Origin: Rhabditoides inermis
Lineage: Eukaryota > Nematoda > Chromadorea > Rhabditida > Rhabditidae
NCBI GenBank assembly: GCA_963966185.1
Contig: CAWZYM010000129.1
Coordinates: 124,001 to 188,000 of the forward strand
Reading direction: 5' to 3'
Length of the DNA: 64,000 bases
A program made the position numbers and the translations under genes. Below, piece by piece: positions 54,601 to 64,000 of the stretch. Numbering within the stretch: position 1 is the first letter of the stretch; every line of letters begins with the position of its first letter. The notes below the pieces were generated by a model that did no database searches, was not told the DNA's origin, and saw only the letters and a list, made by a program, of their open reading frames with translations.

Positions 54601-57600
54601 AACACATTGTAGTATGCAGTTTGACTCGACCTCCCAAACGCGACGGTCGAGAGAAGATGGCCGGGCATCATTGTTAGAACGACTGTGGTAAAGAGTAAGA
54701 CGGTTAGAGCAGTTCATTTTTCTGTTCTTTGAAAATGCCCATAGCTCATTGGTCAGGCACTTCTCGAGAAAACACATTGTAGTATGCAGTTTGACTCGAT
54801 CTCCCAAACGCGACGGTCGAGAGAAGATGGCCGGGCATATTTGTTGGAACGACTATGGTAAAGAAAAAGACGGTTAGAACAGTTCATTTTCCTGTTCTCT
54901 AAATTTGCCCATAGCTCATTGGTCAGGCACTTCTCGAGAAAACACATTGTAGTATGCAGTTTGACTCGATCTCCCAAACGCGACGGTCGAGAGAAGATGG
55001 CCGGGCCTTTTTGTTAGAACGACTGTGGTAAAGAAAAAGACGGTTAGAGCAGTTTATTTTTATGTTTTCTAAAAATGCCCATAGCTAATTGGTCGGGCAC
55101 TTCTCGAGAAAACACATTGTAGTATGCAGTTTGACTCGATCTCCCAAACGCGACGGTCGAGAGAAGATGGCCGGGCATATTTGTTGGAACGACTATGGTA
55201 AAGAAAAAGACGGTTAGAACAGTTCATTTTCCTGTTCTCTAAATTTGCCCATAGCTCATTGGTCAGGCACTTCTCGAGAAAACACATTGTAGTATGCAGT
55301 TTGACTCGATCTCCCAAACGCGACGGTCGAGAGAAGATGGCCGGGCATATTTGTTGGAACGACTATGGTAAAGAAAAAGACGGTTAGAGCAGTTTAATTT
55401 CATGTTCTCCAAAAATGCCCTTAGCTCATTGGTCAGGCACTTCTCGAGAAAACACATTGTAGTATGCAGTTTGACTCGATCTCCCAAACGCGACGGTCAA
55501 GAGAAGATGGTCGGGCATATTTGTTAGAACGACTATGGTAAAGAAAAAGACAGTTAGAGCAGTTCATTTTCATGTTCTCCAAAAATGCCCTTAGCTCATT
55601 GGTCAGGCACTTCTCGAGAAAACACATTGTAGTATGCAGTTTGACTCGATCTCCCAAACGCGACGGTCGAGAGAAGATGGCCGGGCATATTTGTTAGAAC
55701 GACTATGGTAAAGAAAAAGACAGTAGGAGCAGTTCATTTTCATGTTCTCCAAAAATGCCCTCAGCTCATTGGTCAGGCACTTCCCGAGAAAACACATTGT
55801 AGTATGCAGTTTGACTCGATCTCCCAAACGCGACGGTCGAGAGAAGATGGCCGGGCATATTTGTTAGAACGACTATGGTAAAGAAAAAGACAGTTAGAGC
55901 AGTTCATTTTCATGTTCTCCAAAAATGCCCATAGCTCATTGGTCGGGCACTTCTCGAGAAAACACATTGTAGTATGCAGTTTGACTCAACTTCCCAAACG
56001 CGACGGTCGAGAGAAGATGGCCGGGCATATTTGTTGGAACGACTATGGTAAAGAAAAAGACGGTTAGAGCAGTTCATTTTCCTGTTCTCAAAAATAGCCC
56101 ATAGCTCATTGGTCGGGCACTTCTCGAGAAAACACATTGTAGTATGCAGTTTGACTCGATCTCCCAAACGCGACGGTCGAGAGAAGATGGCCGGGCATAT
56201 TTGTTGGAACGACTATGGTAAAGAAAAAGACGGTTAGAGCAGTTCAATTTCATGTTCTCCAAAAATGCCATAGCTCATTGGTCGGGCACTTCTCGAGAAA
56301 ACACATTGTAGTATGCAGTTTGACTCGATCTCCCAAACGCGACGGTCGAGAGAAGATGGCCGGGCATATTTGTTGGAACGACTATGGTAAAGAAAAAGAC
56401 GGTTAGAGCAGTTCATTTTCATGTTCTCCAAAAATGCCCTCAGCTCATTGGTCAGGCACTTCCCGAGAAAACACATTGTAGTATGCAGTTTGACTCGATC
56501 TCCCAAACGCGACGGTCGAGAGAAGATGGCCGGGCATATTTGTTAGAACGACTATGGTAAAGAAAAAGACAGTTAGAGCAGTTCATTTTCATGTTCTCCA
56601 AAAATGCCCATAGCTCATTGGTCGGGCACTTCTCGAGAAAACACATTGTAGTATGCAGTTTGACTCAACTTCCCAAACGCGACGGTCGAGAGAAGATGGC
56701 CGGGCATATTTGTTGGAACGACTATGGTAAAGAAAAAGACGGTTAGAGCAGTTCATTTTCCTGTTCTCAAAAATAGCCCATAGCTCATTGGTCGGGCACT
56801 TCTCGAGAAAACACATTGTAGTATGCAGTTTGACTCGATCTCCCAAACGCGACGGTCGAGAGAAGATGGCCGGGCATATTTGTTGGAACGACTATGGTAA
56901 AGAAAAAGACGGTTAGAGCAGTTCAATTTCATGTTCTCCAAAAATGCCATAGCTCATTGGTCGGGCACTTCTCGAGAAAACACATTGTAGTATGCAGTTT
57001 GACTCGATCTCCCAAACGCGACGGTCGAGAGAAGATGGCCGGGCATATTTGTTAGAACGACTATGGTAAAGAAAAAGACAGTTAGAGCAGTTCATTTTCA
57101 TGTTCTCCAAAAATGCCCTTAGCTCATTGGTCGGTCACTTCTCGAGAAAACACATTGTAGTATGCAGTTTGACTCGATCTCCCAAACGCGACGGTCGAGA
57201 GAAGATGGCCGGGCATATTTTTTGTAAAAACGACTATGGCAAAAAAGATGATTATAAAAGTTCATTTTCATGTTCTCCAAAAATGTCCATAGCTCATTGG
57301 TCGGTCACTTCTCGAGAAAACACATTGTAGTATGCAGTATGACTCAACCTCCCAAACGCGACGGTCGAGAGAAGATGGCCGGACATATTTTTTGTTAAAA
57401 CGACTATGGCAAAAAGACGGTTAGAGCAGTTTATTTTCATGTTTTCTAAAAATGCCCATAGCTCATTGGTCGGTCACTTCTCGAGAAAACACATTGTAGT
57501 ATGCAGTTTGACTCGATCTCCCAAACGCGACGGTCGAGAGAAGATGGCCGGGCATATTTGTTAGAACGACTATGGTAAAGAAAAAGACAGTTAGAGCAGT

Positions 57601-60600
57601 TCATTTTCATGTTCTCCAAAAATGCCCTTAGCTCATTGGTCGGGCACTTCTCGAGAAAACACATTGTAGTATGCAGTTTGACTCGATCTCCCAAACGCGA
57701 CGGTCGAGAGAAGATGGCCGGGCCTTTTTGTTAGAACGACTGTGGTAAAGAAAAAGACGGTTAGAGCAGTTTATTTTTTATGTTTTCTAAAAATGCCCAT
57801 AGCTAATTGGTCGGGCACTTCTCGAGAAAACACATTGTAGTATGCAGTTTGACTCGATCTCCCAAACGCGACGGTCGAGAGAAGAGAGAAGATGGCCGGG
57901 CCTTTTTGTTAGAACGACTGTGGTAAAGAAAAAGACGGTTAGAGCAGTTTATTTTTATGTTTTCTAAAAATTCTCATAGCTCATTGGTCGGGCACTTCTC
58001 GAGAAAACACATTGTAGTATGCAGTTTGACTCGACCTCCCAAACGCGACGGTCGAGAGAAGATGGCCGGGCATATTTGTTGGAACGACTATGGTAAAGAA
58101 AAAGACGGTTAGAACAGTTCATTTTCCTGTTCTCTAAATTTGCCCATAGCTCATTGGTCAGGCACTTCTCGAGAAAACACATTGTAGTATGCAGTTTGAC
58201 TCGATCTCCCAAACGCGACGGTCGAGAGAAGATGGCCGGGCATATTTGTTGGAACGACTATGGTAAAGAAAAAGACGGTTAGAGCAGTTTATTTTTATGT
58301 TTTCTAAAAATGCCCATAGCTCATTGGTCGGTCACTTCTCGAGAAAACACATTGTAGTATGCAGTTTGACTCGATCTCCCAAACGCGACGGTCGAGAGAA
58401 GATGGCCGGGCATATTTGTTAGAACGACTATGGTAAAGAAAAAGACAGTCAAAGCAGTTCATTTTCATGTTCTCCAAAAATGCCCTTAGCTCATTGGTCG
58501 GGCACTTCTCGAGAAAACACATTGTAGTATGCAGTTTGACTCGATCTCCCAAACGCGACGGTCGAGAGAAGATGGCCGGGCCTTTTTGTTAGAACGACTG
58601 TGGTAAAGAAAAAGACGGTTAGAGCAGTTTATTTTTATGTTTTCTAAAAATGCCCATAGCTAATTGGTCGGGCACTTCTCGAGAAAACACATTGTAGTAT
58701 GCAGTTTGACTCGATCTCCCAAACGCGACGGTCGAGAGAAGATGGCCGGACATATTTGTTGGAACGACTATGGTAAAGAAAAAAGACGGTTAGAACAGTT
58801 CATTTTCCTGTTCTCTAAATTTGCCCATAGCTCATTGGTCAGGCACTTCTCGAGAAAACACATTGTAGTATGCAGTTTGACTCGATCTCCCAAACGCGAC
58901 GGTCGAGAGAAGATGGCCGGGCATATTTGTTGGAACGACTATGGTAAAGAAAAAGACGGTTAGAGCAGTTCAATTTCATGTTCTCCAAAAATGCCCTTAG
59001 CTCATTGGTCAGGCACTTCTCGAGAAAACACATTGTAGTATGCAGTTTGACTCGATCTCCCAAACGCGACGGTCAAGAGAAGATGGCCGGGCATATTTGT
59101 TAGAACGACTATGGTAAAGAAAAAGACAGTTAGAGCAGTTCATTTTCATGTTCTCCAAAAAATGCCCTTAGCTCATTGGTCAGGCACTTCTCGAGAAAAC
59201 ACATTGTAGTATGCAGTTTGACTCAACTTCCCAAACGCGACGGTCGAGAGAAGATGGCCGGGCATATTTGTTGGAACGACTATGGTAAAGAAAAAGACGG
59301 TTAGAGCAGTTCATTTTCCTGTTCTCAAAAATAGCCCATAGCTCATTGGTCGGGCACTTCTCGAGAAAACACATTGTAGTATGCAGTTTGACTCGATCTC
59401 CCAAACGCGACGGTCGAGAGAAGATGGCCGGGCATATTTGTTGGAACGACTATGGTAAAGAAAAAGACGGTTAGAGCAGTTCAATTTCATGTTCTCCAAA
59501 AATGCCCATAGCTCATTGGTCGGGCACTTCTCGAGAAAACACATTGTAGTATGCAGTTTGACTCGATCTCCCAAACGCGACGGTCGAGAGAAGATGGCCG
59601 GGCATATTTGTTAGAACGACTATGGTAAAGAAAAAGACAGTTAGAGCAGTTCATTTTCATGTTCTCCAAAAATGTCCTTAGCTCATTGGTCGGTCACTTC
59701 TCGAGAAAACACATTGTAGTATGCAGTTTGACTCGATCTCCCAAACGCGACGGTCGAGAGAAGATGGCCGGGCATATTTTTTGTTAAAACGACTATGGCA
59801 AAAAAGATGGTTAGAACAGTTCAATTTCTTGTTTTCTAAAAATGACCATAGCTCATTGGTCGGTCACTTCTCGAGAAAACACATTGTAGTATGCAGTATG
59901 ACTCAACCTCCCAAACGCGACGGTCGAGAGAAGATGGCCGGGCATATTTTTTGTAAAAACGACTATGGCAAAAAAGATGATTATAAAAGTTCATTTTCAT
60001 GTTCTCCAAAAATGTCCATAGCTCATTGGTCGGTCACTTCTCGAGAAAACACATTGTAGTATGCAGTATGACTCAACCTCCCAAACGCGACGGTCGAGAG
60101 AAGATGGCCGGGCATATTTGTTAGAACGACTATGGCAAAAAAGACGGTTAGAGCAGTTTATTTTCATGTTTTCTAAAAATGCCCATAGCTCATTGGTCGG
60201 TCACTTCTCGAGAAAACACATTGTAGTATGCAGTTTGACTCGATCTCCCAAACGCGACGGTCGAGAGAAGATGGCCGGGCATATTTGTTAGAACGACTAT
60301 GGTAAAGAAAAAGACAGTTAGAGCAGTTCATTTTCATGTTCTCCAAAAATGCCCTTAGCTCATTGGTCGGGCACTTCTCGAGAAAACACATTGTAGTATG
60401 CAGTTTGACTCGATCTCCCAAACGCGACGGTCGAGAGAAGATGGCCGGGCCTTTTTGTTAGAACGACTGTGGTAAAGAAAAAGACGGTTAGAGCAGTTTA
60501 TTTTTTATGTTTTCTAAAAATGCCCATAGCTAATTGGTCGGGCACTTCTCGAGAAAACACATTGTAGTATGCAGTTTGACTCGATCTCCCAAACGCGACG

Positions 60601-63600
60601 GTCGAGAGAAGATGGCCGGGCCTTTTTGTTAGAACGACTGTGGTAAAGAAAAAGACGGTTAGAGCAGTTTATTTTTATGTTTTCTAAAAATTCTCATAGC
60701 TAATTGGTCGGGCACTTCTCGAGAAAACACATTGTAGTATGCAGTTTGACTCGACCTCCCAAACGCGACGGTCGAGAGAAGATGGCCGGGCATATTTGTT
60801 GGAACGACTATGGTAAAGAAAAAGACGGTTAGAACAGTTCATTTTCCTGTTCTCTAAATTTGCCCATAGCTCATTGGTCAGGCACTTCTCGAGAAAACAC
60901 ATTGTAGTATGCAGTTTGACTCGATCTCCCAAACGCGACGGTCGAGAGAAGATGGCCGGGCATATTTGTTGGAACGACTATGGTAAAGAAAAAGACGGTT
61001 AGAGCAGTTTATTTTTATGTTTTCTAAAAATGCCCATAGCTCATTGGTCGGTCACTTCTCGAGAAAACACATTGTAGTATGCAGTTTGACTCGATCTCCC
61101 AAACGCGACGGTCGAGAGAAGATGGCCGGGCATATTTGTTAGAACGACTATGGTAAAGAAAAAGACAGTCAAAGCAGTTCATTTTCATGTTCTCCAAAAA
61201 TGCCCTTAGCTCATTGGTCGGGCACTTCTCGAGAAAACACATTGTAGTATGCAGTTTGACTCGATCTCCCAAACGCGACGGTCGAGAGAAGATGGCCGGG
61301 CCTTTTTGTTAGAACGACTGTGGTAAAGAAAAAGACGGTTAGAGCAGTTTATTTTTATGTTTTCTAAAAATGCCCATAGCTAATTGGTCGGGCACTTCTC
61401 GAGAAAACACATTGTAGTATGCAGTTTGACTCGATCTCCCAAACGCGACGGTCGAGAGAAGATGGCCGGGCCTTTTTGTTAGAACGACTGTGGTAAAGAA
61501 AAAGACGGTTAGAGCAGTTTATTTTTATGTTTTCTAAAAATTCTCATAGCTCATTGGTCGGGCACTTCTCGAGAAAACACATTGTAGTATGCAGTTTGAC
61601 TCGACCTCCCAAACGCGACGGTCGAGAGAAGATGGCCGGGCATCATTGTTAGAACGACTGTGGTAAAGAGTAAGACGGTTAGAGCAGTTCTTTTTTCTGT
61701 TCTTTGAAAATGCCCATAGCTCATTGGTCAGGCACTTCTCGAGAAAACACATTGTAGTATGCAGTTTGACTCGATCTCCCAAACGCGACGGTCGAGAGAA
61801 GATGGCCGGGCATATTTGTTGGAACGACTATGGTAAAGAAAAAGACGGTTAGAACAGTTCATTTTCCTGTTCTCTAAATTTGCCCATAGCTCATTGGTCA
61901 GGCACTTCTCGAGAAAACACATTGTAGTATGCAGTTTGACTCGATCTCCCAAACGCGACGGTCGAGAGAAGATGGCCGGGCCTTTTTGTTAGAACGACTG
62001 TGGTAAAGAAAAAGACGGTTAGAGCAGTTTATTTTTATGTTTTCTAAAAATGCCCATAGCTAATTGGTCGGGCACTTCTCGAGAAAACACATTGTAGTAT
62101 GCAGTTTGACTCGATCTCCCAAACGCGACGGTCGAGAGAAGATGGCCGGGCATATTTGTTGGAACGACTATGGTAAAGAAAAAGACGGTTAGAACAGTTC
62201 ATTTTCCTGTTCTCTAAATTTGCCCATAGCTCATTGGTCAGGCACTTCTCGAGAAAACACATTGTAGTATGCAGTTTGACTCGATCTCCCAAACGCGACG
62301 GTCGAGAGAAGATGGCCGGGCATATTTGTTGGAACGACTATGGTAAAGAAAAAGACGGTTAGAGCAGTTTAATTTCATGTTCTCCAAAAATGCCCTTAGC
62401 TCATTGGTCAGGCACTTCTCGAGAAAACACATTGTAGTATGCAGTTTGACTCGATCTCCCAAACGCGACGGTCAAGAGAAGATGGTCGGGCATATTTGTT
62501 AGAACGACTATGGTAAAGAAAAAGACAGTTAGAGCAGTTCATTTTCATGTTCTCCAAAAATGCCCTTAGCTCATTGGTCAGGCACTTCTCGAGAAAACAC
62601 ATTGTAGTATGCAGTTTGACTCGATCTCCCAAACGCGACGGTCGAGAGAAGATGGCCGGGCATATTTGTTAGAACGACTATGGTAAAGAAAAAGACAGTT
62701 AGAGCAGTTCATTTTCATGTTCTCCAAAAATGCCCTCAGCTCATTGGTCAGGCACTTCCCGAGAAAACACATTGTAGTATGCAGTTTGACTCGATCTCCC
62801 AAACGCGACGGTCGAGAGAAGATGGCCGGGCATATTTGTTAGAACGACTATGGTAAAGAAAAAGACAGTTAGAGCAGTTCATTTTCATGTTCTCCAAAAA
62901 TGCCCATAGCTCATTGGTCGGGCACTTCTCGAGAAAACACATTGTAGTATGCAGTTTGACTCAACTTCCCAAACGCGACGGTCGAGAGAAGATGGCCGGG
63001 CATATTTGTTGGAACGACTATGGTAAAGAAAAAGACGGTTAGAGCAGTTCATTTTCCTGTTCTCAAAAATAGCCCATAGCTCATTGGTCGGGCACTTCTC
63101 GAGAAAACACATTGTAGTATGCAGTTTGACTCGATCTCCCAAACGCGACGGTCGAGAGAAGATGGCCGGGCATATTTGTTGGAACGACTATGGTAAAGAA
63201 AAAGACGGTTAGAGCAGTTCAATTTCATGTTCTCCAAAAATGCCATAGCTCATTGGTCGGGCACTTCTCGAGAAAACACATTGTAGTATGCAGTTTGACT
63301 CGATCTCCCAAACGCGACGGTCGAGAGAAGATGGCCGGGCATATTTGTTGGAACGACTATGGTAAAGAAAAAGACGGTTAGAGCAGTTCATTTTCATGTT
63401 CTCCAAAAATGCCCTCAGCTCATTGGTCAGGCACTTCCCGAGAAAACACATTGTAGTATGCAGTTTGACTCGATCTCCCAAACGCGACGGTCGAGAGAAG
63501 ATGGCCGGGCATATTTGTTAGAACGACTATGGTAAAGAAAAAGACAGTTAGAGCAGTTCATTTTCATGTTCTCCAAAAATGCCCATAGCTCATTGGTCGG

Positions 63601-64000
63601 GCACTTCTCGAGAAAACACATTGTAGTATGCAGTTTGACTCAACTTCCCAAACGCGACGGTCGAGAGAAGATGGCCGGGCATATTTGTTGGAACGACTAT
63701 GGTAAAGAAAAAGACGGTTAGAGCAGTTCATTTTCCTGTTCTCAAAAATAGCCCATAGCTCATTGGTCGGGCACTTCTCGAGAAAACACATTGTAGTATG
63801 CAGTTTGACTCGATCTCCCAAACGCGACGGTCGAGAGAAGATGGCCGGGCATATTTGTTGGAACGACTATGGTAAAGAAAAAGACGGTTAGAGCAGTTCA
63901 ATTTCATGTTCTCCAAAAATGCCATAGCTCATTGGTCGGGCACTTCTCGAGAAAACACATTGTAGTATGCAGTTTGACTCGATCTCCCAAACGCGACGGT
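39616..64000 (-). repeat. ~170-bp satellite array, about 143 monomers, open at right edge
   Basis: The array is head-to-tail throughout with a 170-bp period (for example equivalent positions at 55263, 55433, 55603 and 55773). Conserved blocks are GTAGTATGCAGTTTGACTC, CTCCCAAACGCGACGGTCGA, GAGAAGATGGCCGGGC, AACGACTATGGTAAAG, AGCTCATTGGTCGG and CACTTCTCGAGAAAACAC. Subtypes differ at fixed places: CATATTTGTTAGAAC, CATATTTGTTGGAAC, CCTTTTTGTTAGAACGACTG and CATATTTTTTGT with CTATGGCAAAAAAG. Indels are rare: A-run length near 41655, 43700 and 46255, a 4-bp insertion at 46975, and an 8-bp duplication near 57885. Minus-strand open frames of 60-140 codons recur only because the monomer lacks stops over long stretches; 170 is not a multiple of 3, so no continuous repeat protein is encoded. 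No other gene or element interrupts the array. Confidence 0.99.
50303..64000 (-). repeat. Higher-order duplicated blocks within the satellite
   Basis: The same order of monomer subtypes recurs at long offsets. Positions 50303, 51003, 51650 and 52060 recur at 57964, 58664, 59311 and 59721, all offset 7661 bp (45 monomers). Positions 54559, 55910, 56234 and 56589 recur at 61534, 62885, 63209 and 63564, all offset 6975 bp (41 monomers). The difference equals about four monomers, suggesting a four-monomer loss or gain. Shorter offsets also occur: 2724 bp (16 monomers) between 50303 and 53027, and 2556 bp (15 monomers) between 42976 and 45532. Confidence 0.85.

Noticed and set aside
39616..64000. 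Dozens of 60-140-codon open frames on the minus strand, and some on the plus strand, across the satellite
   Set aside because: They recur at the monomer period, change frame at each monomer because 170 is not divisible by 3, and lack introns, start context or homology. They are by-products of a stop-poor repeat.
39616..64000. CRISPR-like array
   Set aside because: The whole 170-bp unit is repeated without unique spacers, and the context is eukaryotic.

Overview
This 64 kb window is eukaryotic, most likely from a nematode. Genes are split into short exons with compact introns ending in TTTCAG, TTGCAG or TTCCAG. Several start codons lie a few bases after such an acceptor, which fits spliced-leader trans-splicing. 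A degraded SH2-tyrosine kinase of the Fer/Fes-like type that is expanded in nematodes is also present. A rhabditid or diplogastrid nematode is my inference; no species-level marker was seen.

Layout. (1) 1-13.2 kb: the N-terminal half of VWA8, a mitochondrial AAA+ ATPase, on the minus strand in 18 phase-consistent exons and running off the left edge. One of its introns encloses a complete opposite-strand gene of unknown function (1688-3087). Most of its other long introns hold mobile DNA: a TTAA-flanked MITE, an RTE-type LINE remnant, a large foldback element, a tRNA-headed SINE and smaller inverted repeats. (2) 13.6-15.6 kb: a homologue of mitochondrial fission factor (MFF), minus strand, just upstream of VWA8. 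(3) 15.9-16.25 kb: a SINE with a perfect 14-bp target duplication. (4) 16.8-19.7 kb: a complete STEEP1 (CXorf56/UPF0428) gene, plus strand. (5) 19.7-36 kb: a gene-poor region with many microsatellites. It contains three small secreted-protein genes (22.3-23.5, 29.3-29.5 and 33.3-36.0 kb), remnants of a 7TM receptor (31.3-33.2 kb), a weak degenerin-like remnant (27 kb) and nested foldback/hAT MITEs. (6) 36.7-39.2 kb: a disrupted SH2-tyrosine kinase, minus strand. (7) 39.6 kb to the right edge: about 143 head-to-tail copies of a ~170-bp satellite, with subtypes arranged in long-range duplicated blocks.

How the genes relate: VWA8 and MFF both act at mitochondria and lie head-to-tail 457 bp apart. 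STEEP1 is divergent from MFF. The rest show no shared pathway. The most unusual observation is recurrent: copies of exon edges with their splice sites (about 12-45 bp) lie 45-185 bp away inside the adjoining intron, in at least three genes.
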